From Oenococcus kitaharae DSM 17330 (lineage in GTDB: Bacteria; Bacillota; Bacilli; Lactobacillales; Lactobacillaceae): a stretch of DNA of 64,000 nucleotides. Positions within the stretch are counted from its first letter, which is position 1; each line of letters opens with the position of its first letter. Both the position numbers and the translations under genes were made by a program. A model generated the notes under the pieces. That model worked only from the letters and a program-made list of their open reading frames with translations. It was not told where the DNA came from and made no database searches. Shown piece after piece: positions 18,068 to 25,771 of the stretch. Location: the NCBI RefSeq assembly GCF_000241055.1, contig NZ_CM001398.1, forward strand, positions 655,190 through 719,189, written 5' to 3'.

Positions 18068-18079
18068 TAAAACGTTTCA
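18068..18079 (+). promoter_or_regulatory. Upstream LacI-type operator
   Basis: TAAAACGTTTCA, a near-palindrome centred on CG that shares TRAAACGTTWCA with a second site at 18127. It lies just upstream of the -35 box. Confidence 0.6.
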
Positions 18080-18087
18080 AAAATATG

Positions 18088-18116
18088 TTGACAGTAAGCG
18101 CTTACAATTATACTAT
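18088..18116 (+). promoter_or_regulatory. Strong SigA promoter of the fructoside importer/GH32 operon, with cre in the spacer
   Basis: TTGACA, 17-bp spacer, TACTAT. Bases 18093-18106 (AGTAAGCGCTTACA) match 13 of 14 positions of the cre consensus and contain the perfect palindrome GTAAGCGCTTAC, so CcpA or the local LacI protein would block polymerase directly. Confidence 0.85.
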
Positions 18117-18126
18117 TTAGCTGTAA

Positions 18127-18138
18127 TGAAACGTTACA
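18127..18138 (+). promoter_or_regulatory. Downstream LacI-type operator
   Basis: TGAAACGTTACA, a second copy of TRAAACGTTWCA, about 59 bp from the first and downstream of the predicted transcription start. It also forms TGTAA-N7-TTACA with the preceding bases. Confidence 0.6.
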
Positions 18139-18172
18139 AAAAAGCTTTAGCTTTTGAGGAGGATTGATTTTC

Positions 18173-19471
18173 ATGAAAAAAGGGAGATTAATTGCAGTTA
18201 TTGCGGCGGCATTGGTCATCGTTGTACTGCTTGTTGTGTACTTTAATAATGGGAGCGGCTCGTCAGCTAGTTCCAAGAAGCAAGTCACAATGTGGGTTCA
18301 TTTTTCCAAAACGGACCCTGAAGGCAAGGCGATGCAAAAAAACATTACTGCCTTCAATAAAGATAATAAATCCGGCTATCAAGCGACAGTTCAATACATT
18401 CCACGCAGTGGCGCAGGCGGCGGATATGAAGACAAGATTAACGCCGCGCTCAATTCAAATAGTCTGCCAGATGTTTTGACGTTGGATGGACCCAACACAG
18501 CGGCGTATGCTAAGTCAAAAATTATCCAGCCGGTTGGTAAGTATATTACAAATAAAAGTGATATTTTGCCAAGTATTATTTCTCAAGGCACTTATCAGGG
18601 CAAATTATACGCAGTTGGTTATTCCGAGTCAGGTGTTGGTATTTTCTACAATAAGAAAATGTTTAAAGAAGCGGGCATTCCCGATTCCGAACCACCCACT
18701 TTGACAAAGACTTGGAATTGGGATCAGTTTACATCTATCGCAAGAAGGCTCCATGAGCACTTTAAGCAGCCAGCTATCGATATGCAGCTAGCTGACCACT
18801 CAGAGTGGGCCATTTATTCCTTCTCGCCATTCCTTTGGTCAGCGGGAGGCAACATTACTAACCCATCAGGAACAAAAGCGACCGGGATTTTCGATTCCAA
18901 AGCCAATGAATCTGCTTTCGCCTTTCTACAGAATCTAGTAAAGAATGGTTATACGACAATCAGCCCGATTAAAGCTGGTTTTCAAACTGGTAAATATCCA
19001 ATGATGATGTCCGGCTCGTGGACAATTCAAGAATTAAACAGTTCCTACAAGAATATTGATTATGGTATCCTGCCATATCCAGTATCACCTAAAACAAATA
19101 AATTAGTTTCACCAACTGGTAGTTGGCAGTATGCAATGAGTGCCAGCACGAAGAAGACTGCCGCAGCTGGTGCCCTGGTCAACTTCTTGACACAAACCAA
19201 TCAAATGTACCGTACCTCGATGGCCAACACTGTTTTGCCAGCACGTAAAAGTGTTTCCCGCCGGATGCTGCCTCAAGTAACGGCTCCGATGAGGTTCCTC
19301 ATTCAGCAGAATCTGAAGAGTGGCCATTCCCGTCCGGTGCTGGTTAATTACCCACAAGTATCACGGACATTTGCAGACACAGTTACAAAAAGCACCTACT
19401 ATCGCCAGAATCCTAATATTGCTTCACTGCTTAGAAGCGAAGCAAAAACGATTCAAAGCTATCTGAAGTAA
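18173..19471 (+). CDS. Sugar ABC transporter substrate-binding protein (probably sucrose/fructo-oligosaccharide)
   Basis: Extracellular family-1 solute-binding protein of 432 residues. A single N-terminal hydrophobic segment (about 5-23) follows MKKGR. There is no cysteine and therefore no lipobox, so it is probably held by an uncleaved anchor. Family features include TMWVHFSKTDPEG at the mature start, YAVGYSESGVGIFYNKKMFKEAGIP and MMMSGSWTI. ATG 18173 is chosen over TTG 18164 for its distance from AGGAGG. Specificity is inferred from the GH32 gene in the same operon. Confidence 0.88.
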   Translation: MKKGRLIAVIAAALVIVVLLVVYFNNGSGSSASSKKQVTMWVHFSKTDPEGKAMQKNITAFNKDNKSGYQATVQYIPRSGAGGGYEDKINAALNSNSLPDVLTLDGPNTAAYAKSKIIQPVGKYITNKSDILPSIISQGTYQGKLYAVGYSESGVGIFYNKKMFKEAGIPDSEPPTLTKTWNWDQFTSIARRLHEHFKQPAIDMQLADHSEWAIYSFSPFLWSAGGNITNPSGTKATGIFDSKANESAFAFLQNLVKNGYTTISPIKAGFQTGKYPMMMSGSWTIQELNSSYKNIDYGILPYPVSPKTNKLVSPTGSWQYAMSASTKKTAAAGALVNFLTQTNQMYRTSMANTVLPARKSVSRRMLPQVTAPMRFLIQQNLKSGHSRPVLVNYPQVSRTFADTVTKSTYYRQNPNIASLLRSEAKTIQSYLK

Positions 19472-19482
19472 TGAATATCGTC

Positions 19483-19525
19483 ATAGCTGCCGGCAGTTGT
19501 CGCGAGACGGCTCAGCAGCTATTTT
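19483..19525 (+). other. Intra-operon stem-loop after the binding-protein gene
   Basis: ATAGCTGC pairs with GCAGCTAT around an inner GTC-GCGA-GAC hairpin, followed by TTTT. It lies between the receptor gene and the first permease gene and may act as a partial terminator or RNA stabiliser, raising receptor output relative to the permeases. Confidence 0.6.
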
Positions 19526-19543
19526 GATTAAGGAGACAAATAT

Positions 19544-20431
19544 ATGAACAATATATTGGCAAAAAGGAATAATCAGGCTTGGTGGTATATTTTTCCGGCG
19601 CTGCTGCTGCTAGCCTTGTTTCTCTTCATCCCGGCGCTGCTTTCGATTTATTATTCGCTGACTAATTATTATATGCTAGCACCCCAGGATCGCCAATTTA
19701 TTGGTCTGCTGAATTATATTAATTTGTTAAAGGATCCGGTCTTTTGGACCAGCGTGAAAAACATTGGTCAATTCGTTTTGTTCGTCATGCCGATTCAAGT
19801 CGGAACAGCATTAGGATTGGCCTTGATTGTGAACAGAAAAAGGCCTTGGAACACATTTTTCAAAGTTTCTTTTTTCGCACCAGTGGTCGTCTCGCTAGCT
19901 GTCACATCAGTTCTTTGGCTGTACATTTTAAATCCAGATCAAGGACTGCTGAACAATCTATTAGTTAAACTAGGTCTGCATGCACAACCACTGTTAACCA
20001 GCCCGAAACAAGCGATGTTTGCGATTATCGGCCTCTCTGCCTGGCAGGGAGCGGGTTATCAAATGTTGATTTTCTTAGCTGGATTGCAAAACATTCCCAC
20101 AGAATTATATGAAGCTGCTCGAATTGATGGTGCCAGCAAATGGGAGCGTTTTCTGCACATTACATTACCGTTGCTGAAGCCAACCTCATTGATGATTCTG
20201 ACAACAACCTTTATCGATGCTTTTAAGCTGATTATCCAGCCAATGGTTATGACCCAAGGCGGGCCGCTGAATTCGACGATTACGCCCGTTTACTATATTT
20301 ATCGAACCGGATTTACAGATAGGCAATTAGGCTATGCCAGTGCTATGAGTGTCATTTATGGTTTTGCAATCATTCTTTTTACCTTGATTCAAAGGAAGAT
20401 TACTGGAGCGGGAGGCGATCAGAATGCGTAA
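19544..20431 (+). CDS. Sugar ABC transporter permease (MalF/MsmF type)
   Basis: Integral membrane subunit of 295 residues with six predicted helices. The cytoplasmic EAA loop EAARIDGASKWERFLHITLPLLKP, quoted as EAARIDGASKW and FLHITLPLLKP, is the docking site for a MalK-type ATPase. The start has AAGGAGA upstream. It overlaps the next permease by 8 bases. No ATPase gene belongs to this operon, so the complex must borrow one. Confidence 0.92.
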   Translation: MNNILAKRNNQAWWYIFPALLLLALFLFIPALLSIYYSLTNYYMLAPQDRQFIGLLNYINLLKDPVFWTSVKNIGQFVLFVMPIQVGTALGLALIVNRKRPWNTFFKVSFFAPVVVSLAVTSVLWLYILNPDQGLLNNLLVKLGLHAQPLLTSPKQAMFAIIGLSAWQGAGYQMLIFLAGLQNIPTELYEAARIDGASKWERFLHITLPLLKPTSLMILTTTFIDAFKLIIQPMVMTQGGPLNSTITPVYYIYRTGFTDRQLGYASAMSVIYGFAIILFTLIQRKITGAGGDQNA

Positions 20432-21275
20432 TCCAAGAAAATTTGCTTACACAATTATTACGACCATTTTAATTACATTGATTGCCTTGCTGTTTTTGTT
20501 CCCGCTAGTCTGGATGATTGCCTCATCTTTGAAACCGGAAGCACAAATTTATAATAATATGGACAACATCAAGGCTTTCTTGCCATCATTTCACATTAAC
20601 CAGTGGGGTACGGCCTATCAAAGCTTGTTAGCACGATTTAATATATTGGGATTTATCATTAATAGTTTGATTTATGCCTTTGGTGTCACGGCTGGATCGA
20701 TTATTGTGAATTCCTTGGCTGGGTATGGCTTTTCTAAATTTACTTTTAAAGGACAAAAATTTGTTTTCGGTTTGCTAATCGCGACTTTAGTCATTCCTGG
20801 CGAAACAATCATTATTCAAAAATTTCAGATTGTGAAACTTCTGGGCATCATTAACACGCCTTGGGCAGTTATTTTTCCTTCTATTGCTGCACCCTTCTAT
20901 ATCTATATGTTCAAAAATTTCTTCGATGCCATTTCCAGCGATGTCATTGAATCGGCTGAGATGGAAGGTGCCGGGACATTTACAATTTATTGGAAAATCA
21001 TGATGCCAATGGCTAAACCTGCTATGGCAACAGTCGGGACACTTTCATTTATCGGTAGCTGGAACGATTATATCTGGCCGCTAATGGTCTTGACCGATTC
21101 TAATAAATTTCCGCTGCAAGTTGCCATTACGAACATTAATAGTACGGCACCTGTTTACATGAACCAAGTCATGGCAATTTTAACAATTTCGACAATTCCG
21201 CTCATTATTGTTTATCTTTTCTTTCAGAGGTATTTGGTACAAGGATTGGGCGTTGCAGGAAATGGTGACAAATGA
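20424..21275 (+). CDS. Sugar ABC transporter permease (MalG/MsmG type)
   Basis: Second membrane subunit, 283 residues, six predicted helices. The EAA loop ESAEMEGAGTFTIYWKIMMP and the segment GSWNDYIWPLMVL are typical of the MalG side. It ends LGVAGNGDK and overlaps the GH32 start by 4 bases (ATGA), so translation is coupled. It forms the channel with the preceding permease. Confidence 0.92.
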   Translation: MRNPRKFAYTIITTILITLIALLFLFPLVWMIASSLKPEAQIYNNMDNIKAFLPSFHINQWGTAYQSLLARFNILGFIINSLIYAFGVTAGSIIVNSLAGYGFSKFTFKGQKFVFGLLIATLVIPGETIIIQKFQIVKLLGIINTPWAVIFPSIAAPFYIYMFKNFFDAISSDVIESAEMEGAGTFTIYWKIMMPMAKPAMATVGTLSFIGSWNDYIWPLMVLTDSNKFPLQVAITNINSTAPVYMNQVMAILTISTIPLIIVYLFFQRYLVQGLGVAGNGDK

Positions 21276-22657
21276 CGGAAACAAAATTATTGCAGGCAAA
21301 CAATTTTATTAGCAAACAGCTTTTGGATCGCGCTGACTGGCGTAAACCCCTCTACCATTTTTCAGCCCCCGTTGGCTGGATAAACGACCCTAATGGCCTC
21401 ATATTTTTTCAAAACAAATGCCATTTATTTTATCAGTACAATCCTTATTCGACTCAATGGGACGACATGCACTGGGGACATGCTGTCAGCGATGATTTGC
21501 TGCATTGGGAAAATCTGCCGGTAGCTTTAGCCCCGGATCATGATTATGACAAATCCGGCGTGTTTTCGGGTTCAGCCATTGAAAAAGATGGTCGTTTATA
21601 TCTGATGTATACAGGCCACGTCGTAGACCAAGGAACCGTGACCGAGACTCAAAATATTGCTTATTCTGATGATGGTATCCATTTTCAAAAATATGCGGGT
21701 AACCCTGTTATCGATGCTCGGCAACTGCCGACTGGATCGCTTACTTCTGATTTTCGTGATCCAAAATTATTTGCTTATAACGATCGCTATTATGCCGTTG
21801 TGGCTTCGGCTAAAGATGGACACGGGCAGATTTTACTTTTTCAATCCGAAGATTTACTCCAATGGCGCTTTACCAGTACTTTGTTAGATTCCCGCCCTGA
21901 GCTCGGTATCATGGCCGAATGCCCGGACTTATTTCAGACCTCGTATGGGCATTGGGGGCTCGTATTTAGTGCCATTATCGGCGATGGGCAGCCAAATGTC
22001 GTTCATCTTGCCAGCGGTGATATTAATTGGGAAACAGCCACGTTTGATCTAGCCAAGATATCCGTATTGGATCAAGGACCGGATTTCTATGCCCCTCAGT
22101 CATTTGCTTATCATGGCAAAAGGATTCTGATTCCGTGGTTGAGAAATGATCGCTTGCTGGATTTTTTGGGGAAACAAGGCCACACATGGAATGGCCAGAT
22201 GGGTATCCCGCGGCAGTTATCAATCGTTAATGACGTCTTGTATCAAGAACCTTTCCTGGATCTACCAGCTTCTTATGATAATCAATCCTTTGTGATTGAT
22301 ACTAAAAAGCCTGTTGCCTTTGCTGGGCACATAATTATCAGCTCGAATTCTGGTTTGCTAACGGGTGATGAATTGATATTTGATAATGGCTCTGGTGATT
22401 TGATTCAGCTCAAGCGGCAATCATTAACGCGGTATGAGCTTAATCTGCATCTAGCTACCTTCACCAATCAGCAAGAGATGACAATTGCAGATCCTGTACG
22501 TATTCAAAAACTTGATATATTGATTGACAACTCGTCGTTAGAAATTTTTATTAATCAGCAAGTTGCAGCCAGTTTTGTCATTTACCCCAAAAGTGCTCTT
22601 CAGAGAATGTCTTATCAAGGCAGCAGCTGTTTTATCGGTCGGAAATTCAAACTATAA
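21272..22657 (+). CDS. GH32 beta-fructofuranosidase (intracellular)
   Basis: Hydrolyses terminal beta-D-fructosyl units of sucrose or fructo-oligosaccharides inside the cell. The three GH32 signature sites are present: nucleophile Asp39 in WINDPNG, the transition-state Asp163 in FRDPK, and the acid/base Glu216 in ECPD. A C-terminal beta-sandwich follows from about residue 330. The length of 461 fits, and there is no signal peptide. Delivery by an ABC importer means the substrate enters unphosphorylated, so a BfrA-like fructosidase role is more likely than sucrose-6-phosphate hydrolase, although the sequence alone does not separate them. Confidence 0.92.
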   Translation: MTETKLLQANNFISKQLLDRADWRKPLYHFSAPVGWINDPNGLIFFQNKCHLFYQYNPYSTQWDDMHWGHAVSDDLLHWENLPVALAPDHDYDKSGVFSGSAIEKDGRLYLMYTGHVVDQGTVTETQNIAYSDDGIHFQKYAGNPVIDARQLPTGSLTSDFRDPKLFAYNDRYYAVVASAKDGHGQILLFQSEDLLQWRFTSTLLDSRPELGIMAECPDLFQTSYGHWGLVFSAIIGDGQPNVVHLASGDINWETATFDLAKISVLDQGPDFYAPQSFAYHGKRILIPWLRNDRLLDFLGKQGHTWNGQMGIPRQLSIVNDVLYQEPFLDLPASYDNQSFVIDTKKPVAFAGHIIISSNSGLLTGDELIFDNGSGDLIQLKRQSLTRYELNLHLATFTNQQEMTIADPVRIQKLDILIDNSSLEIFINQQVAASFVIYPKSALQRMSYQGSSCFIGRKFKL

Positions 22658-22785
22658 TTTTTATTTTTTAATCATCTTGGCTAACACCCGATTCAAGCCA
22701 TGCCTCTTTACGATAAACACGATGAAAAATAAGTCAGTCGCCGATACTGCTGATAGACGATTGAAATGATCCTATATTTGGTAAT

Positions 22786-22825
22786 CAAAATTTAGATACA
22801 GTATACAAGCTGCATCTAAATTTTG
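22786..22825 (-). terminator. Hairpin at the end of the TetR gene and fructoside operon
   Basis: CAAAATTTAGAT-A-CAG pairs with CTG-C-ATCTAAATTTTG around an 8-base loop. It incorporates the TetR stop codon on the minus strand and lies 130 bases after the GH32 stop on the plus strand, so it may end both transcripts. Confidence 0.65.
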
Positions 22826-23343
22826 TTTTGATATTCTGTCGCAAGAATGTCAGACATTTCTTCAGGGCTCAAGTCGCAATTGTGGTCTAGCCATTTTTTG
22901 ATGATGGCCGTGATGCCTGCTCTAAAAAACTCCTTATGGTAGTCCAGGTTTCGATTATCGAATAGTCTTTGAGCGAGGTGAATATCGTAGTCGCTAATGT
23001 TCACTAAGGTATCTAATTTTAATTTAAAGTAGGTTGTGTAAAATGGCTGGTTCTGTTGGATATGGCGAAATAATTTGGTAAAGTCGTTAGAATTATGCTG
23101 GCCCTGGCTCTCTTCCTGATATAGTCCCTTAAAGTCGGCTAACATACGGCTTTGCAGCTGATCGATCAAATCGTAGATATCAAGGAAATTAGCATAAAAC
23201 GTGGATCGGTTCAGATGCGCTTCCTGACAGATATCGATGATAGAAATTTGATGCAAGTCGTGTTCTTGCAGCAGAGTAACGAGCGCCTTTTCAATTTTTA
23301 AGATGGATGTCCGTCTTTTTTTATTATTCTGAACGTTGGCCAT
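22816..23343 (-). CDS. TetR-family transcriptional regulator
   Basis: Probable repressor of 175 residues. The N-terminal HTH covers about residues 10-55 (ILKIEKALVTLLQEHDLHQISIIDICQEAHLNRSTFYANF, quoted in parts: IIDICQEAHLNRSTFYANF). A helical C-terminal domain of the TetR_C_7-like type follows. I chose ATG 23343 over the upstream 23361 because GAGGA lies 10 bases before it. It is transcribed away from a pair of small genes at 23460-24042 and is their likely regulator. The ligand is unknown. Confidence 0.88.
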   Translation of the reverse strand: MANVQNNKKRRTSILKIEKALVTLLQEHDLHQISIIDICQEAHLNRSTFYANFLDIYDLIDQLQSRMLADFKGLYQEESQGQHNSNDFTKLFRHIQQNQPFYTTYFKLKLDTLVNISDYDIHLAQRLFDNRNLDYHKEFFRAGITAIIKKWLDHNCDLSPEEMSDILATEYQNKI

Positions 23344-23459
23344 ATCATGTATCCTCGGCAAACTTTATTAAACCAACAAATGTCGTGATATTGATGATTT
23401 TTTTTCATTCTAGCACACGTTACACTCAATGTATCAAAGAAGAAAAGGACACTAAAATG

Positions 23460-23684
23460 ATGGCAAAATCAAAACTCATTCAAGCAAATCAAAAAGTTGC
23501 AAAATCCGTTGTCGAAGCTCATGAAAAAATAACGGATAAAGTCGTGGGTGCTTACACCAAGATCGAAGATAAATTTGTTGATCAGTATTTAACGCATGAT
23601 GGCGAAAGCATTGCAGATGCCAAAGCAAGGTTAAAATTAGCAAACGAAGAAAGGCAGGCAAAGCTGAAAGATGAAAAAAAGTAG
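23460..23684 (+). CDS. Small charged protein found beside TetR genes in lactobacilli, function unknown
   Basis: 75 residues with no membrane segment. It is a long amphipathic helix (IQANQKVAKSVVEAHEKI, VVGAYTKIEDKFVDQYL) ending in THDGESIADAKARLKLANEE. I recall proteins with the same VVGAYKKIEDxFVDxYL...DGE..xDAKxRL pattern next to TetR genes in other lactobacilli, but know of no assigned function. AAGGAC precedes two adjacent ATGs (23457, 23460). It overlaps the next gene by 14 bases, so the two are coupled. Confidence 0.75.
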   Translation: MAKSKLIQANQKVAKSVVEAHEKITDKVVGAYTKIEDKFVDQYLTHDGESIADAKARLKLANEERQAKLKDEKK

Positions 23685-24042
23685 TTATATCACACTTCTT
23701 TTGAGTACTTTAGGCTTTCTTTTCCTAGGCTTGGGTATGTCGATGTCTTTGCTCCCTACCTGGCATTTATTTCAAACTGGTATTGTTTTGGGCATCATCG
23801 GACTGATTATTTTATTCATTACTTGGTTGGTTTATCGCAGGATGACTAATAAACCAAGACTCAATCTCAATAAACGAACCATCGGTATTAGCTGCTTGAC
23901 CTTTCTCGGCGTGATGGTCTTCGGGCTTGGTATGAACTTGACAATGGTTTACCATCAAGAGATTCTTGGTATCGTTATCGGGACAATTGGTATTTTTCTG
24001 CTGCTGGCCCTGATTCCAGTGACAGTGGGACTGAAAAAATAA
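23671..24042 (+). CDS. Small four-helix membrane protein, function unknown
   Basis: 123 residues with four predicted transmembrane helices in two similar halves. Each half contains a GLGMxxxL motif (FLGLGMSMSLLP near 20 and FGLGMNLTMVY near 88), suggesting an internal duplication. It is translationally coupled to the preceding small protein and divergent from the TetR gene. Its position suggests a membrane stress or efflux-related role under TetR control, but nothing in the sequence proves it. Confidence 0.75.
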   Translation: MKKSSYITLLLSTLGFLFLGLGMSMSLLPTWHLFQTGIVLGIIGLIILFITWLVYRRMTNKPRLNLNKRTIGISCLTFLGVMVFGLGMNLTMVYHQEILGIVIGTIGIFLLLALIPVTVGLKK

Positions 24043-24085
24043 AGCAGGCAATGCCGCGATTTCGACTTACTGTAAAACAGGGTTA

Positions 24086-24119
24086 CGAAAAATCCACTGT
24101 TTCATAAGGGTGGATTTAA
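24086..24119 (-). terminator. Terminator of the acetyltransferase gene
   Basis: AAATCCAC/GTGGATTT stem with a 12-base loop, followed on the minus strand by a T run. It lies about 20 bases beyond the acetyltransferase stop and may also serve the plus-strand membrane protein gene. Confidence 0.75.
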
Positions 24120-24138
24120 AAAAGCAGGTTAATATTGA

Positions 24139-24756
24139 TTAATCATTATCATGCAAATATATATCTTTTTGCTGCTGCCAGTATGCATGATCCTCTGGAG
24201 TGATTTCTCTTAAGACGTGGCATGGATTTCCGACCGCTACGACATTATCCGGCACATTTTTTGTTACCACAGAACCAGATCCAATGACGACATTGCTGCC
24301 AATGGTGACACCTGGATTGATAACTGTGTTTCCGCCAATCCAGACGCTGTTGCCTATCGTGATCGGCTTACCATATTCGAGTTCTTCGTTTCGGATTGTG
24401 GCATCAATAGGATGCCCAGCCGTATACAAACTGACTCTCGGCCCCAAAAAGACATCGTTGCCAATTGTGATAGGGGCAACGTCAATAAAAATGCAATCAT
24501 AGTTGGCATAAAAATGATTGCCAATCGTTGTATAACGGCCATAATCAATTCTAAAGGGCGGCTCAATATAGCTATTGGTTCCGATGCGACCCAATAATTC
24601 CTTTAGCAGGTCGTTTTTTTGGTTCACATCTAAATCAATCATTTGATTAAAACGATGAGTCATTTTTTTGGCCCGCATACGCAGTGCCACAGCTTCAGGA
24701 CTGCCAGCAAAATATAATTTGCTTGTCAACATTTTTTTAATTTCATTTTTAGCCAT
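24139..24756 (-). CDS. Sugar O-acetyltransferase (maltose/galactoside acetyltransferase family)
   Basis: Acetyl-CoA-dependent left-handed beta-helix enzyme of 205 residues. It has an N-terminal Mac domain (about 3-55), then hexapeptide repeats (PITIGNDVFLGPRV, PITIGNSVWIGGNTVI, VTIGSNVVIGSGSVV) with the catalytic histidine in LYTAGHPID. The C-terminus GNPCHVLREIT is typical. It acetylates sugars in vitro in known relatives, and its physiological role is usually taken as detoxification. AGGGA lies 8 bases before the ATG. A cre-like site lies upstream. Confidence 0.92.
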   Translation of the reverse strand: MAKNEIKKMLTSKLYFAGSPEAVALRMRAKKMTHRFNQMIDLDVNQKNDLLKELLGRIGTNSYIEPPFRIDYGRYTTIGNHFYANYDCIFIDVAPITIGNDVFLGPRVSLYTAGHPIDATIRNEELEYGKPITIGNSVWIGGNTVINPGVTIGSNVVIGSGSVVTKNVPDNVVAVGNPCHVLREITPEDHAYWQQQKDIYLHDND

Positions 24757-24786
24757 AGAAAGATTCCCTGCCCTTTGAGTTTAAAA

Positions 24787-24800
24787 TGTATGCGCTTTCG
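24787..24800 (-). promoter_or_regulatory. cre-like operator of the sugar acetyltransferase
   Basis: On the minus strand CGAAAGCGCATACA matches the cre consensus at all but the first position under the looser form TGNAANCGNWNNCA. It lies about 30 bases before the start codon. Confidence 0.5.
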
Positions 24801-24963
24801 TCAAGTATTTTAGCATAGCTAAGTTGATTGATGACATGAAAATGTTCGATCAATGAGTGATCAACTTGTTAGTGTGTTTTATTGGTTAAACAAATCTTTG
24901 CATTCATTTGATATTAGGGCCGATAGGATATAAGCTGGAAATAGAAGAAAGAAGGACAAGCTT

Positions 24964-25140
24964 ATTACATTTGGCATATACGATATCAAACACAACTGGT
25001 TTATCAACGAAAAGAAACAGAGTCCGGAGGCGTCAATCAAATTGTTCGATAGTATCGAACAAGCTTCGGACTTTGCGAATAAATACTATCTGAACAGTCG
25101 GCAGACTGCCATGTACAGTATTTATGAGATTAAAGATTGA
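24964..25140 (+). CDS. Candidate tiny gene (58 codons) with an AUU start, or remnant of one
   Basis: An open frame from a stop at 24931 to the TGA at 25138 reads like a real protein: ITFGIYDIKHNWFINEKKQ, then IKLFDSIEQASDFANKYYL, then MYSIYEIKD. It has no ATG, GTG or TTG near its front. An ATT at 24964 follows GAAGGA by 7 bases, so an AUU start is possible; a degraded start codon is the alternative. A clean terminator begins 14 bases after the stop, which supports a transcribed gene. I do not recognise the family. The balance of charged and aromatic residues suggests a small cytosolic protein. Confidence 0.4.
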   Translation: MTFGIYDIKHNWFINEKKQSPEASIKLFDSIEQASDFANKYYLNSRQTAMYSIYEIKD

Positions 25141-25154
25141 TTGGATATCCGAGA

Positions 25155-25182
25155 AACGCCCCAATAATGTCGGCGTTTTTTT
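25155..25182 (+). terminator. Terminator after the tiny ORF
   Basis: AACGCC/GGCGTT stem with an 11-base loop, followed by a seven-T run. Confidence 0.8.
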
Positions 25183-25225
25183 GTTGCTTTTTTAGAAAAC
25201 CATCGCGTTCTTCGTAATATTCAAT

Positions 25226-25768
25226 ATGGCTGTTTTCCGGAATAGGTTTTCGCAAGTTTTTTTAATTAAAAAGAAACCTTTACTGACTGTGTGTACAGTT
25301 TTTGCTGCTAGCTTTGTGGTAACTGCGATCCTATTAACACTATTTTTAAACTACCAGCATGCTGCCACGAATTTACCAATTGATTTAAAAAGCCAGATTA
25401 AAGATTTTACTTTTGTTCAAATCCTATTTAAGAATTTAATCGTGGCCTTAATCTTAGTATCGGGATTCTTCCTGATTAAAATTCCGACGATTCTTGTGCT
25501 AATTGCGAATGCTGCGGTATTAGCTTTCATCCTGACAGCCAATATTTATACGACTGGCGCCTGGCTTTACTTTATTCTGTTAGTGAGCATCCATGGGGTG
25601 GCTGAACTGACGGCTTTGTTTATTGCGGCTAATATTGGTTTTCAGAAAATCAATCTTGCCAAGAAGCAGCAGCGAAAACAACTATTGAATAGGATGCTGC
25701 TGGTAGCTGCTTTGCTGGCTTTAGCAGCTTTTCTAGAAACTTGCGTGACCCCACTATTTTGGAGATGA
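25226..25768 (+). CDS. SpoIIM/DUF95-family membrane protein
   Basis: Integral membrane protein of 180 residues with about five helices. The SpoIIM-family core is the segment VSIHGVAELTALFIAANIGFQ near 118-138, given here as VSIHGVAELTALFIAANIG. Outside sporulators such proteins accompany ABC ATPases, and DUF95 proteins are hallmark members of circular-bacteriocin secretion/immunity clusters. It is the first gene of a three-gene unit with a 496-residue membrane protein and an ABC ATPase. No ribosome-binding site precedes the ATG. A possible -10 (TAATAT, 25215-25220) would place the transcript start at the ATG itself. Confidence 0.75.
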   Translation: MAVFRNRFSQVFLIKKKPLLTVCTVFAASFVVTAILLTLFLNYQHAATNLPIDLKSQIKDFTFVQILFKNLIVALILVSGFFLIKIPTILVLIANAAVLAFILTANIYTTGAWLYFILLVSIHGVAELTALFIAANIGFQKINLAKKQQRKQLLNRMLLVAALLALAAFLETCVTPLFWR

Positions 25769-25771
25769 CTG

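Noticed and set aside
24908-25093. 61-codon plus-strand frame overlapping the tiny ORF
   Set aside because: It is basic and low in protein character, ends without a terminator, and the other frame reads better.
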